This document shows, one piece after another, positions 8,965-18,082 of a stretch of DNA of 64,000 bases (positions within the stretch are counted from its first letter, which is position 1; every line of letters begins with the position of its first letter). The position numbers and the translations under genes were made by a program. The notes under the pieces were generated by a model. That model had not been told where the DNA came from, did no database searches, and saw only the letters and a list, made by a program, of their open reading frames with translations. This DNA is from Chitinophagaceae bacterium (GTDB lineage Bacteria > Bacteroidota > Bacteroidia > Chitinophagales > Chitinophagaceae): NCBI GenBank assembly GCA_016720745.1, contig JADKKA010000001.1:434001-498000 (forward strand), given 5' to 3'.

Positions 8965-8972
8965 TATTTTTG
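8965..8972 (+). promoter_or_regulatory. -7 element ahead of the beta-helix lipoprotein gene
   Basis: TATTTTTG is a perfect TAnnTTTG match ending six bases before the ATG at 8979. It rules out the upstream TTG (8970) as start and predicts an almost leaderless transcript. Confidence 0.55.
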
Positions 8973-8978
8973 AGGAAC

Positions 8979-10364
8979 ATGAGAATTGCCGGACTATTTG
9001 CCTTATCCGTTTTATTATTAGTGTATTCCTGCCGGAAGGAATCTTATATCAGTTCCCCGGATGCACAGGTGACAACATCTGCTGACACTTTAAAATTCGA
9101 CACCCTCTTTGTAACAGCGGGATCTACTTACCGGACATTAAAGATCATCAATGCCAATAACCAGAAACTGAAAATCACTTCCCTGCAACTGGCCGGTGGA
9201 AATGCTTCCGCTTTTAAAATGAATGTGGACGGCGTGATCGGTACACAATTCAATAACCTGGATATTGCAGCCAATGATAGCATCTATGTATTTGTACAGG
9301 TGAATGTAAACCCCGGGGCAGGAAATCTTCCTTTTATCATCCGCGACAGCATTCAGTTCAGTTATAATGGCCGGGACCGGAAAGTGCAACTGGAAGCATG
9401 GGGACAGAATGCGCATTTTCTGCGTGATGCGGTGATCAGTACGAATACAACATGGTTGAATGATCGTCCTTATGTGATCCTTGGATCACTCCGGATCAAC
9501 TCTAACCAGACACTCACCATTGATAAGGGCTGCAGAATTTATGTACATGCTGATGCGCCCATCCTGGTGAATGGTACCCTGCAGGTGAACGGATTAAAAG
9601 ACACGGCTGATCGTGTTTATTTCCAGAGCGACCGGATTGATGATCCATACCGGGATTATCCTGCCGGCTGGCCGGGGATTTTCTTCCTGACCAATTCAAA
9701 AGATAATGTATTGAATTATGCGGTGATCCGGAACGCTTACCAGGGTATCGGTCTGGCAGATCCTTCTCCTAATGCCAATCCCAAACTCATACTCAATGAA
9801 ACAGTGATTGATAATGTATATGATGCCGGTATCATTGCGCTGAACTCCAGTCTCCGGGCACGGAACTGCCTGATCAGTAACTGCGGTAAAAATTTACAAC
9901 TGGCACAGGGCGGCGATTATCAGTTTACACATTGCACAGTTGTTACTTATGCTAACCGTTTTATAGAACATAAAAACCCCGTACTCTTTTTAAGTAATTA
10001 TGCCAATGGCACTTCTTCCGGTTTAACAGCCCTGTTCCGTAATTGTATTTTCTGGGGAGAGAACGGTTTGGTGAATGATGAAGTGGTGGTTGAAAAAGTC
10101 GGGAATACAGCCTTTACTGTCAACTTTGATTATAATCTCTGGAAAGTACAGGCCAATCCTGCGAATTCAACGATGACGCAGATCATTAATAACCAGCCTC
10201 CGCAGTTCGACAGTATCAATACCAACCGGAATTACTTTGATTTCAGGCTGAAAACCGGATCAGCAGCCATCAACAAGGGGGTGAATACAGGTATTATTAC
10301 CGATCTTGATGGTCGTCCCAGAGCCGTGGGTGTACCGGATCTGGGTTGTTTTGAAAAGCAATAA
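8979..10364 (+). CDS. Lipoprotein with right-handed beta-helix domain
   Basis: A 461-residue lipoprotein (lipobox LVYSC, Cys18). The first about 150 residues form a beta-rich, probably immunoglobulin-like region (DTLKFDTLFVTAGSTYRTLKI). From about residue 160 the sequence turns into parallel beta-helix style repeats with short Asn-rich turns (LRINSNQTLTIDKG, ILVNGTLQVNG, LNYAVIRNAYQGIGL, CLISNCGKNLQL). It closes with DLDGRPRAVGVPDLGCFE, a motif common at the C-terminus of such Bacteroidota proteins. Beta-helix proteins often bind or cleave polysaccharide, but I see no catalytic signature and assign no activity. A lipoprotein signal implies the outer membrane, possibly the cell surface. Confidence 0.8.
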   Translation: MRIAGLFALSVLLLVYSCRKESYISSPDAQVTTSADTLKFDTLFVTAGSTYRTLKIINANNQKLKITSLQLAGGNASAFKMNVDGVIGTQFNNLDIAANDSIYVFVQVNVNPGAGNLPFIIRDSIQFSYNGRDRKVQLEAWGQNAHFLRDAVISTNTTWLNDRPYVILGSLRINSNQTLTIDKGCRIYVHADAPILVNGTLQVNGLKDTADRVYFQSDRIDDPYRDYPAGWPGIFFLTNSKDNVLNYAVIRNAYQGIGLADPSPNANPKLILNETVIDNVYDAGIIALNSSLRARNCLISNCGKNLQLAQGGDYQFTHCTVVTYANRFIEHKNPVLFLSNYANGTSSGLTALFRNCIFWGENGLVNDEVVVEKVGNTAFTVNFDYNLWKVQANPANSTMTQIINNQPPQFDSINTNRNYFDFRLKTGSAAINKGVNTGIITDLDGRPRAVGVPDLGCFEKQ

Positions 10365-10412
10365 AGTATACATAAATCTGTCCGGAGGCAACCCGGGGCA
10401 ACTTTATTCGAT

Positions 10413-10420
10413 TAGTTTTG
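10413..10420 (+). promoter_or_regulatory. -7 element of the glutathione peroxidase gene
   Basis: TAGTTTTG matches TAnnTTTG and lies 23 bases before the chosen ATG (10444), supporting that start over longer in-frame versions. Confidence 0.45.
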
Positions 10421-10443
10421 TTAATCAGTTAAACAAATCAACA

Positions 10444-10962
10444 ATGAAAACATTGATATTCACATTACTCCTCGCTGCCGGAATGACGGCCGGTTCTATT
10501 TATGAATTCAAAGTGCCGGGACTGGATGGCTCGTCTATTGATTTCTCTAAATACAAAGGAAAGAAAATACTGATCGTTAATACGGCCTCTCAATGCGGTT
10601 TAACCCCTCAGTATGAAGGGCTGGAAGCGTTGTACAAAAAATACCAGGACAAACTGGTGATCATTGGATTCCCGGCCAATAATTTTGGCGGACAGGAGCC
10701 CGGATCCAACGGCGATATCAAAGAGTTCTGTAAAAAGAATTATGGGGTCAGCTTCCCGATGGCTGAAAAAATTTCTGTGAAGGGAGATGACACCCATGCG
10801 CTTTATCAATATCTGAAAGCACAGGCCCAGGCCAAGGGTTTTACTGATCCGGTCACCTGGAATTTTGGTAAGTTCCTGATCAATGAACAGGGTGAATTGA
10901 TTGCCACATTCAGCCCGCGGACCACTCCTATGAGTGAGGACATTTTGAAATACCTGAATTAA
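10444..10962 (+). CDS. Secreted glutathione peroxidase family protein
   Basis: A 172-residue thiol peroxidase. A signal peptide (MKTLIFTLLLAAGMTAG) is followed by the conserved glutathione-peroxidase sequence VNTASQCGLTPQYEGLEALY with peroxidatic Cys51. The Gln and Trp of the catalytic set are in GFPANNFGGQEPG and TWNFGKFLI. Cys replaces the selenocysteine of animal enzymes, and such bacterial proteins usually use thioredoxin. It probably detoxifies peroxides in the periplasm. The longer open frame upstream (from 10306) overlaps the previous gene and lies ahead of the promoter, so the ATG at 10444 is preferred. A terminator follows at 10983. A second, membrane-anchored paralogue lies at 63060-63740. 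Confidence 0.93.
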   Translation: MKTLIFTLLLAAGMTAGSIYEFKVPGLDGSSIDFSKYKGKKILIVNTASQCGLTPQYEGLEALYKKYQDKLVIIGFPANNFGGQEPGSNGDIKEFCKKNYGVSFPMAEKISVKGDDTHALYQYLKAQAQAKGFTDPVTWNFGKFLINEQGELIATFSPRTTPMSEDILKYLN

Positions 10963-10982
10963 TATCTCATTGACAATAGCAG

Positions 10983-11010
10983 AGGCGGTTTCAACAAGAC
11001 CGCCTTTTTT
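10983..11010 (+). terminator. Terminator of the glutathione peroxidase gene
   Basis: AGGCGGT (10983-10989) pairs with ACCGCCT (10999-11005) around a nine-base loop and runs into six T residues. Confidence 0.85.
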
Positions 11011-11038
11011 CGTTTCTGATATCCGACATTTGCGGGTA

Positions 11039-12118
11039 ATGCAACGCGAAAAAATAGATTATCCATTTATAGATGGCCTGCGCCTACTTGCATTTCTTTT
11101 GGTTTTTTTCAGGCATTTCAATTTTTTTACTGTGCCCGTCCTTCATGAATATGGCTGGATAGGTGTTGAATTCTTCTTTCTGATCAGCGGCTTTCTGATA
11201 ACACGTTTACTGGTAACTGAATTCAACACAACCGGTGTTATCGACAAACGTAAATTCTTCATGCGGCGGATACTTAGAATATGGCCGCTTTACTTTTTTT
11301 ATCTTTTCCTGGTTCTATTTTTATCAATTATCTATCCCGGTTATCCTGTTTCTGTACCCCGACTGGCAGGCAACCTGTTATTTGCCGATAACTGGATCAG
11401 CGCGCTGAAGAATTATAATCCCAACTTCGCTTCCTTTCATCTTTGGAGTATCTCCCTGGAAGAACAGTTTTATTTTGTATTACCCTTTTTTGTGGTTTGG
11501 CTGCAAAAACTTTCCCGCAAACAGGTCTCCCTCCTTTTTACACTTATTTTGATTCTATTTATCTGTTGGAGATGTTTAGCCGTTTGGAATGGATGGCTGC
11601 ACCCCTATATTTATACATTACCTGCATCCGGAGACTGCTTTCTGGCGGGTGTTATTATTGGATCAGGGTTTTATGATCAGTACCTGAAAAAAATTCACTC
11701 CTCTGTTTACCTGCTATCGGGAATTCTCTTTTTACTGGTAAATTATTTGATTTTTCCGCAAAGGGCTGTTATTGGGCTCAACCAAATCCCTCTGTATTTT
11801 TTTATCGCACTGGGATTTTCCTGTTTTTTACTTGCCGGGCTATATTCGGGCAGAAACTGGCTGATAAGTGCTTTGGGGCACCCGGTCATTCGTTACCTGG
11901 GCAGGATTTCGTATGGGCTTTATGTTTACCATATCGTGGCACTCATCATTACCTTTCAACTTTTCAAAGGAGGGCTTGCAGCCGGTACCACTCCATGGAG
12001 TTTACCAGTAGCGCTGCTGATCACTTTTGTCTTTGCAGCATTATCTTATGAACTACTGGAAAAAAAGTTCCTCCGCCGGAAGAAAAAATATACTGTCATT
12101 CAAAACTCCGGAACCTAG
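11039..12118 (+). CDS. Acyltransferase 3 family membrane protein (OafA/YrhL-like)
   Basis: A 359-residue polytopic protein with about ten hydrophobic segments. It has the acyltransferase-3 N-terminal signature: YPFIDGLRLLAFLLVFFRH, with the catalytic His in RH, then WIGVEFFFLISGFLITRLL and an Arg-rich RRILRIWPLYFFY. SLEEQFYFVLP in the middle is also typical. The family transfers acetyl or other acyl groups to extracytoplasmic sugars such as O-antigen, peptidoglycan or exopolysaccharide; the acceptor here is unknown. The start is set at the ATG at 11039, because the longer frame (from a TTG at 10970) would include the preceding terminator. The C-terminal tail is basic (KKFLRRKKK). Confidence 0.92.
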   Translation: MQREKIDYPFIDGLRLLAFLLVFFRHFNFFTVPVLHEYGWIGVEFFFLISGFLITRLLVTEFNTTGVIDKRKFFMRRILRIWPLYFFYLFLVLFLSIIYPGYPVSVPRLAGNLLFADNWISALKNYNPNFASFHLWSISLEEQFYFVLPFFVVWLQKLSRKQVSLLFTLILILFICWRCLAVWNGWLHPYIYTLPASGDCFLAGVIIGSGFYDQYLKKIHSSVYLLSGILFLLVNYLIFPQRAVIGLNQIPLYFFIALGFSCFLLAGLYSGRNWLISALGHPVIRYLGRISYGLYVYHIVALIITFQLFKGGLAAGTTPWSLPVALLITFVFAALSYELLEKKFLRRKKKYTVIQNSGT

Positions 12119-12126
12119 TACTTTTG
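12119..12126 (+). promoter_or_regulatory. -7 element of holB
   Basis: TACTTTTG, a perfect TAnnTTTG match, lies 22 bases before the ATG at 12149. No clear -33 element is visible. Confidence 0.45.
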
Positions 12127-12148
12127 CCGGTGTTAATCATTAGTTGAA

Positions 12149-13360
12149 ATGCGTTTTTCAGATATCATTGGACAAACAGCAGTGAAGGGACAGCTCGCCG
12201 AACTGGTACACCATAACCGGCTGAGTCATGCATTGCTCTTCCTTGGAAAGGAAGGCAGTGGCGCATTGCCGCTGGCCCTGGCATTTGCCCAGTACCTGCT
12301 TTGTGAAAAAGTGACAGGCAGAAATAATGCTGCAGCTGCGGGGCCATCTTTGTTCGGCGATCCGGAACCTGTTCCTGCAGCCGCAATCCTGGTAACTGAT
12401 GCCTGTGGGGTTTGTCCGGCCTGTCAGAGAGCGAATCAGCTGATGCATCCGGATATTCATTTCTCCTATCCTACGGTTACCAAAAAGCCGGGTGAAAAAC
12501 CAGTAGCCGCAGATTTCATTACAGAGTGGAGGGAATTCATCAGATTGAATTCATATGGCAATCTTTTCGACTGGATCGAAATGATCAAAGAAAAAGAAAA
12601 CAGCCAGGGAAAGATTACGGCGAAGGAATGTGATGAGATCATCAAAAAACTCAGTCTGAAAAGTTTTGAAGGGGATTACAAGGTACTGGTGATGTGGATG
12701 CCCGAGGAGCTGGACAAAGAGGGAAACAAACTGCTCAAGATTATTGAAGAGCCGCCGGCCAATACACTTTTCATCCTGGTCGCAGAAAATGAGGAACTGG
12801 TGCTGCCTACGATTGTCAGCCGCTGTCAGTTGATCAGGATTCCTGCATTGGAAATAAATGATATTGAATCAGCCCTGATCAGCAGGAATCATACCGATCC
12901 AACCATCGCCCGGCAGGTGGCCAGTGTAAGTGATGGCAATTACCGCGAAGCCCTGCAACTGGTGCAACATGCGGAAGAAGACTGGCAGGCATTGCTGCGG
13001 GAATGGCTGAATGCGATTTTGAAAACCGGTCCGGTGGCCCAGACCAAGTGGGTGGAAGAAATCAGCCGTTTGGGCCGGGAAAAGCAAAAACAATTTCTAC
13101 GCTATTTCAATCACCTGCTGGAACAGGCGGTCCTGCTCCGGGCCATGGGTCATGCCCCCGGGGCATTTGGTACCGAAAAGGATTTTGCCGAAAGACTGAA
13201 TAAAATTGCAGGAGTAGAACAGCAACAGGCCATTATTGAGGAGCTGGACCGGGCCAGTTATTACATCGAACGCAATGCCAATGGCAAAATGCTCTTTCAT
13301 GCCCTGACCATTAAACTATACCATATTATTCAGGATAAGATTGTATTTTTGATGGATTGA
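12149..13360 (+). CDS. holB: DNA polymerase III delta-prime subunit
   Basis: A 403-residue clamp-loader subunit of the AAA+ type. The N-terminus (FSDIIGQTAVKGQLAELV) and SHALLFLGKEGSGALPLA correspond to the region of the P-loop, but the essential Lys-Ser/Thr is missing, as expected for the non-hydrolysing delta-prime subunit. CGVCPACQ is part of the zinc-binding module. EEPPANTLFILVAENEELVLPTIVSRCQ is the sensor-1 and SRC region. It works in the clamp-loader complex that places the sliding clamp on DNA. The RicT-like gene follows on the same strand after a 235-base gap, an order seen in many bacteria, including Bacillus. Confidence 0.95.
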   Translation: MRFSDIIGQTAVKGQLAELVHHNRLSHALLFLGKEGSGALPLALAFAQYLLCEKVTGRNNAAAAGPSLFGDPEPVPAAAILVTDACGVCPACQRANQLMHPDIHFSYPTVTKKPGEKPVAADFITEWREFIRLNSYGNLFDWIEMIKEKENSQGKITAKECDEIIKKLSLKSFEGDYKVLVMWMPEELDKEGNKLLKIIEEPPANTLFILVAENEELVLPTIVSRCQLIRIPALEINDIESALISRNHTDPTIARQVASVSDGNYREALQLVQHAEEDWQALLREWLNAILKTGPVAQTKWVEEISRLGREKQKQFLRYFNHLLEQAVLLRAMGHAPGAFGTEKDFAERLNKIAGVEQQQAIIEELDRASYYIERNANGKMLFHALTIKLYHIIQDKIVFLMD

Positions 13361-13595
13361 GGGAGAGTGTGGGGAAAACAGTGAGTAGTGAACAGCATCC
13401 CGGAATCAGAGTGCGCACAGTAATGTATTCATTTTCAAATCTATATAGTATTGATAATCAAAGGTATTCAAGCCTTTGTTCAGCCATATAGAACAGGAGT
13501 CTGCCTAAATGGCTCCGGGAATAATACAGGGATCCATCCGCCATCTGACCCAGGGTTCATCTTCCTCTTCAATTAATTTTTACTAAAACAGCAGC

Positions 13596-15017
13596 ATGGG
13601 TTGTTCCGGATGTGGAACCGCTACCGGCGGTAAGCCAAATGGTTGTAAAAGCAATGGCGGATGCAGTTCCGGCGGTTGTAACCGCATGAATGCATACGAC
13701 TGGTTGCGCAACCTGCCCATTGCCGACCTGGACAGTGCCTGCAAAGTGATCGAAGTAAGCTTTAGCCAGGGAACCCGAAAAGACTTTTTCCGCAACACTA
13801 CTTTACAGCATTTTGAAAAAGGAGACCTGATTGCCGTGGAAGGCGTGAGTGGTTTTGATGTAGGTGAAGTTTCCCTGACCGGTGAAATTGTGCGGCTGCA
13901 GATGAAGAAAAGAGGGGCAAAGGAAGACAACCCCGAGATGAAAAAAGTATTACGCCGGGCCACGGACCGTGATATTGAAGTCCGCAACCAGAACAAAGCC
14001 CGTGAACCCGAAGCGGTAATCCGCAGCCGGGCCATTGCCAAGCAACTGCGACTGGACATGAAGATCAGTCAGGTGGAAATGCAGGCCGATGGAAGAAAAG
14101 CTACTTTCTTTTATATCGCTGATGGCCGGGTGGATTTCAGGGAACTGATCAAGGTATATGCTTCCGAATTCAAGGTAAAAGTAGAGATGCGCCAGATTGG
14201 TGCCCGCCAGGAAGCTGGTAAAGTGGGTGGTATTGGCAGCTGTGGCCGTGAATTATGCTGCAGCACCTGGCTCACCGATTTCAAATCAGTGAATACCGCT
14301 GCTGCCCGTTACCAGAATTTATCCATCAACCAGACCAAGCTCAGCGGACAGTGCGGCAGATTGAAGTGTTGTTTGAACTATGAGCTGGATACTTATCTCG
14401 ATGCCCTGCAACATTTCCCTGAAAATTGTGATGTACTGCAGGTCGCCAAGGGCAATGCCTTCCTGATCAAAAAAGATATTTTCAAGAACCTGATGTGGTA
14501 TACACTGCCGGATAGCAATAAACAATATCCGTTGAGTCTGGAAAGGGTCAGAAAAATAAAAACATTGAATCAGCAGGGTACTCGTCCGGAAGAACTGGAA
14601 CCGGTAGACCTCGCTGCTTCTAAAACAACAGAGAAAGAACCAGAAATGGTTGAACTCGTAGGACAGATCAGCTTACGCACCCTGGAGAAAGCAGAAAAGA
14701 AAAAGAAACAACAGCAAAGAGAAAAATCGCAGCCCAACCGCAATCAGGGACAAAGAGGTCAGGGACAAGGACAGCAGGGTCAGGGTCAACAGGGACAGGG
14801 CAATAAAGGTCAGCAGCAGGGCCAGCAAAATAAACAACAGGGCAATCAACCCCGGCCACAGCAAAGATCACAGCAAAACAATCCCAACCGTAATCAACAG
14901 GGGCAGCGGCCCAATAATCCCGGGCGTCAGCAGGGTGGTAATCAAAACCGCAATCAGCAGGGCGGGAATAATCAGCAGAAACCTAATAATCCCAATCAGG
15001 GCAAGGAGAACCAGTAA
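13596..15017 (+). CDS. RicT/PSP1-domain protein with Cys-rich head and Gln/Asn-rich tail
   Basis: A 473-residue protein. The PSP1 core (about residues 60-330) carries the two cysteine motifs of RicT, GIGSCGRELCCSTW and GQCGRLKCCLNYE. In Bacillus these help bind an Fe-S cluster in the RicAFT complex, which affects RNA maturation through RNase Y. The N-terminus has five Cys in the first 28 residues within Gly-rich spacers. After a charged segment (EKKKKQQQREK), the last about 100 residues are almost only Gln, Gly, Asn, Pro and Arg. The tail is probably disordered and might bind RNA or self-associate; that is inference. RicA and RicF partners are not nearby. Linkage to holB supports the family call. 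Confidence 0.9.
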   Translation: MGCSGCGTATGGKPNGCKSNGGCSSGGCNRMNAYDWLRNLPIADLDSACKVIEVSFSQGTRKDFFRNTTLQHFEKGDLIAVEGVSGFDVGEVSLTGEIVRLQMKKRGAKEDNPEMKKVLRRATDRDIEVRNQNKAREPEAVIRSRAIAKQLRLDMKISQVEMQADGRKATFFYIADGRVDFRELIKVYASEFKVKVEMRQIGARQEAGKVGGIGSCGRELCCSTWLTDFKSVNTAAARYQNLSINQTKLSGQCGRLKCCLNYELDTYLDALQHFPENCDVLQVAKGNAFLIKKDIFKNLMWYTLPDSNKQYPLSLERVRKIKTLNQQGTRPEELEPVDLAASKTTEKEPEMVELVGQISLRTLEKAEKKKKQQQREKSQPNRNQGQRGQGQGQQGQGQQGQGNKGQQQGQQNKQQGNQPRPQQRSQQNNPNRNQQGQRPNNPGRQQGGNQNRNQQGGNNQQKPNNPNQGKENQ

Positions 15018-15021
15018 TTCT

Positions 15022-15747
15022 TTATTGATTCATCAGGTCTCTGATCACTACGGAAGCCGCTACGGCTCCAAACACCGCCGGTAAATAAGAAATGGTTCCA
15101 TAAGCCGAGCGTTTATAATTTTTTCCATCCGTCAGCATCAGGCTTTCTTTAATCGGTTGCTCGGGAGAGAACACCACTTTGATTCCTTTGCGGATATTAT
15201 GTTGTTTGAGGTATTTTCTTACTTGTTGTGCAAAGGGACAGTTCCAGGTTTTAGAGATATCAACCACTTTTAACCGGGTAGGATCGAGCTTGGCGCCTGC
15301 TCCCATACTGCTGACAACCCTTAACCCTTTTTCATGGGCCAGTCTGATGAAGGTCACCTTGGGAGTGATACTGTCGATTGCATCAATGATATAATCCGGT
15401 TTTTCATCCAGCTGTTGCAGCACCATTTCCGGGTTGATGAATTCACGGATCACTTTTATTTCCAGTTCGGGATTGATGGCTTTCAGTCTTTCTTCCATGA
15501 TCAGGGCTTTGGATTGACCATGATTGGTCGCCAGGGCCGGCAATTGCCGGTTGCGGTTGGTAGGATCTACCACATCCCCGTCAATGATGGTCATTTTTCC
15601 GACACCACTACGGGCGATAAATTCAGCTGCATAAGAACCCACACCACCCAAACCCACCACCATTACATGGGAACAGGCAAGATTCAGCAGGGCGGCTTCG
15701 CCGATTAATAATTTAGTACGGGATAACCAGGACAAATCTTTTGTCAT
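15022..15747 (-). CDS. tcdA: tRNA threonylcarbamoyladenosine dehydratase (TcdA/CsdL)
   Basis: A 241-residue E1-like (ThiF/MoeB superfamily) protein with nucleotide-binding motif VVGLGGVGSYAAEFIARSG, acidic DGDVVDPTNRNRQ, IDAIDSITPKV and the SMGAGAKLDPTRLKVVDI stretch typical of TcdA. The enzyme uses ATP to cyclise t6A37 of tRNA to ct6A. The start codon overlaps the stop of the upstream TatD-like gene by four bases (ATGA), so the two are translationally coupled. The gene converges with the RicT-like gene, with only four bases between the stops. Confidence 0.95.
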   Translation of the reverse strand: MTKDLSWLSRTKLLIGEAALLNLACSHVMVVGLGGVGSYAAEFIARSGVGKMTIIDGDVVDPTNRNRQLPALATNHGQSKALIMEERLKAINPELEIKVIREFINPEMVLQQLDEKPDYIIDAIDSITPKVTFIRLAHEKGLRVVSSMGAGAKLDPTRLKVVDISKTWNCPFAQQVRKYLKQHNIRKGIKVVFSPEQPIKESLMLTDGKNYKRSAYGTISYLPAVFGAVAASVVIRDLMNQ

Positions 15748-16394
15748 ACTATAAAAGAGGGGCCGAATACAGCCTCTGCGTTTTTTTGTAATTGCAAACT
15801 AAGTGAAATCCGGTCAATTGATAAAGCAGCAGCCGCATAATCGTAAACTGTTTCAATTTCAATATCCGCATCATCGGTTTCCAGAAAAAACTGATTAACG
15901 GGTATCGCACTCAACACCTGTTGTAACCTTTCCTGCGCCAATGCCTTTCCAAAAGAAAGGTAGTAACCCTGCCGGGTTATTTGCTGCGCCAGCTGAAGAT
16001 TCTTTGCATACCCATGAAAAATAACGGGCACCGACACTTTTTCTTTAGTTAGTGCTGCAAATATTTCATCCCAGGCTTTAACGCAATGAATGATCAATGG
16101 CTTTTGCAGGAAAACAGCCCATTGAATATGGGCGGTAAAACTCAATTGTTGTAATGGCCATTCTGTACTGCAAATTTTATCCAGTCCTGTTTCTCCAATC
16201 GCTACCACATTACTCAGACGGCTATGGTCCTTTATTTCTTTGAACTGCGCCAGCCAGGGTTTGCTGATATGACAGGGGTGTACGCCTATTGAATAATAAC
16301 CCGGCTCAGCCGCTTCGCCGAAATTTTCATAAAGACTCCGGATAGACTTTTCCCCTTCCTTGGTTTGACGATGTGTATGCAGGTTAATCAGCAT
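15744..16394 (-). CDS. TatD family metal-dependent hydrolase
   Basis: A 216-residue TIM-barrel hydrolase of the short TatD type common in Bacteroidota. Metal-ligand motifs are in order: NLHTH near the N-terminus, IGVHPCH, AIGETGLDK (bridging Glu), IIHCVKAWDE, IFHGYAKN and FLETDD. TatD proteins are 3'-5' exonucleases or hydrolases implicated in DNA repair and tRNA processing; the substrate of this short branch is uncertain. I chose the Met at 16394 (MLINLHTH), because the 12 extra upstream residues are hydrophobic and absent from the usual family N-terminus. Its stop overlaps the tcdA start (ATGA). Confidence 0.88.
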   Translation of the reverse strand: MLINLHTHRQTKEGEKSIRSLYENFGEAAEPGYYSIGVHPCHISKPWLAQFKEIKDHSRLSNVVAIGETGLDKICSTEWPLQQLSFTAHIQWAVFLQKPLIIHCVKAWDEIFAALTKEKVSVPVIFHGYAKNLQLAQQITRQGYYLSFGKALAQERLQQVLSAIPVNQFFLETDDADIEIETVYDYAAAALSIDRISLSLQLQKNAEAVFGPSFIV

Positions 16395-16562
16395 GATTAA
16401 AAGACCTAAGTTAAAAAAAACCAGGGTCAACTGTATATAATACTGTTGGCGTTATTAAACAAGGCTCATTAGCTGTTAACATGACCAAATTGGATTCGGG
16501 GAAAATCTAAATTGAAATGAGTTTCAACTGTCTCAGTATTGATCACTCTTTAACTGTTTAGC

Positions 16563-17783
16563 ATGAAAAAGTATAGCCTGTTTTTATTGTTTGTATTATT
16601 TCTATCCGGTTCAGCCATGACACAGGATGCTGTCAGCATTCTGAAAAAAGCAGAAGCATTTTGCAAAACCATTCAATGGGGGAGTTATGAAATGGACGTC
16701 ACATTTAAAGGTCTGATGAGCACGGACACAACAGTCACAAAATACGATTGCAAATACTCGAAACTGGAATCTGATAGTATCAGTCCGGCCAGCTTCAGGG
16801 TGGAAAGGCATTGGGAGAAAAAACTTTCACATACTTATATTTATTCTGGCGAGGATTTTATTTATCTCTTCGCCAGAGACAGTACCGGGAACATCTTAAG
16901 CAAAGAACTCTGGCCTGCTGAAGTAAAAAAAGCAATAAAAGAAGCCGATCTTTTCAGGCCTTTAACAGCAAGGAGTAAACCATTATTCTTCAGCGGGGAA
17001 GATTTCACGGATACGACCAATTTATTTATTACCGAAAAAGATGAAAAAATAAAAGGCCGGGATTGTTACCATATCAGAATCATCAACAAAGAAAAATCAA
17101 ATACTTCCGGTTTTGCAGTCAAACAGGTAGTCTTCGATTTCTGGATTATTAAGGATAATTACCTGCCCATTCAATATGCCACTACGATTGACATGATGAA
17201 CGGGAATATGCCCATGCAGCAATATGCCCTATACACGCTCAAAACCTATTCCATCAACTGGCCGGACACTAAAAAGAAATACGATATTACCGATGCCCCT
17301 GCTTATTACCGGCTAAAAAACTACGAACCTTATCAAAGAAAAGAACAGTTAGTCAATGGAACAACAGCACCTGCTTTATCGGGCAAAAATATTGACGGAA
17401 AGAAAATATCACTGGATGATTATAAAGGAAAAGTCGTACTGATTGATTTCTTTTATATGGCCTGTGCGCCTTGTATCCTGTCTTTTCCGCATATCAAAGC
17501 AATCTACCGGAAGTATGCGGATAGCGGCGTAGTGGTACTGGGAGTAAATCCGGTTGATAAAAAGGAAGCGCAACTCCGGTCCTTTCTTAAAAAATATGAA
17601 ATGCCGTATCCGGTCATATTTCCGGAAGACGACACTACAACAAAGAACTATATCATACAGGGCTATCCCTGTTTTTACCTCGTAGACAAAAAAGGAAATA
17701 TAGCTTTCTCCTTACCGGGATTCGGTCAGGGAGTTGAAGTGCTGATTGAAGAAAACATACGAAAACTGATTCGGGAAGAATAA
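16563..17783 (+). CDS. Secreted TlpA-like thioredoxin-fold protein
   Basis: A 406-residue protein with a signal peptide (about residues 1-20), an N-terminal domain of about 230 residues with LolA-like beta character, and a C-terminal redoxin domain beginning at GTTAPALSGKNIDGKKISL. The active site is CAPC in FFYMACAPCILSFPHIK, and the cis-Pro is in IQGYPCFYLVDKKG. This arrangement is frequent in Bacteroidota periplasmic thiol-disulfide proteins, probably reductants for damaged or maturing envelope proteins. The gene is isolated, with no cytochrome-maturation genes nearby, so its partner is unknown. Confidence 0.87.
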   Translation: MKKYSLFLLFVLFLSGSAMTQDAVSILKKAEAFCKTIQWGSYEMDVTFKGLMSTDTTVTKYDCKYSKLESDSISPASFRVERHWEKKLSHTYIYSGEDFIYLFARDSTGNILSKELWPAEVKKAIKEADLFRPLTARSKPLFFSGEDFTDTTNLFITEKDEKIKGRDCYHIRIINKEKSNTSGFAVKQVVFDFWIIKDNYLPIQYATTIDMMNGNMPMQQYALYTLKTYSINWPDTKKKYDITDAPAYYRLKNYEPYQRKEQLVNGTTAPALSGKNIDGKKISLDDYKGKVVLIDFFYMACAPCILSFPHIKAIYRKYADSGVVVLGVNPVDKKEAQLRSFLKKYEMPYPVIFPEDDTTTKNYIIQGYPCFYLVDKKGNIAFSLPGFGQGVEVLIEENIRKLIREE

Positions 17784-17956
17784 AATACAGAAGGCATGGT
17801 CTTATATGCGGATGAGAAGACAACGATAATTTGTTGAAAAAACGCGAAACCTCCGTGACATTCATTTATAAATAAAACTGATCTGATCGGATTAAAATGA
17901 GTTAAGAGACAGCACAAACGAAAACTGCCCCTTTTAAAATCGGCTGTTAACAATCA

Positions 17957-17981
17957 AGCCCCACCTGTTAAGGGTGGGGCT
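17957..17981. promoter_or_regulatory. GC-rich hairpin upstream of the giant surface protein gene
   Basis: AGCCCCACC (17957-17965) pairs perfectly with GGTGGGGCT (17973-17981) around a seven-base loop. No T tract follows on either strand, so it is not a standard terminator. It lies about 100 bases before the ATG at 18083, where it could be a leader structure. The rest of 17784-18082 shows nothing I can name. Confidence 0.4.
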
Positions 17982-18082
17982 CATTGCGTTGAACTGCCCC
18001 GAAACAGATGAATAGCAAGGATATTTTTATGAAGGAATCCTGCCTTTTACAAAAGGCTATCATTTATTTAAAAATCTTCTCT

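Noticed and set aside
10970..11038. Upstream TTG start for the acyltransferase gene
   Set aside because: It would place a perfect terminator hairpin inside the coding sequence; the ATG at 11039 fits the family start.
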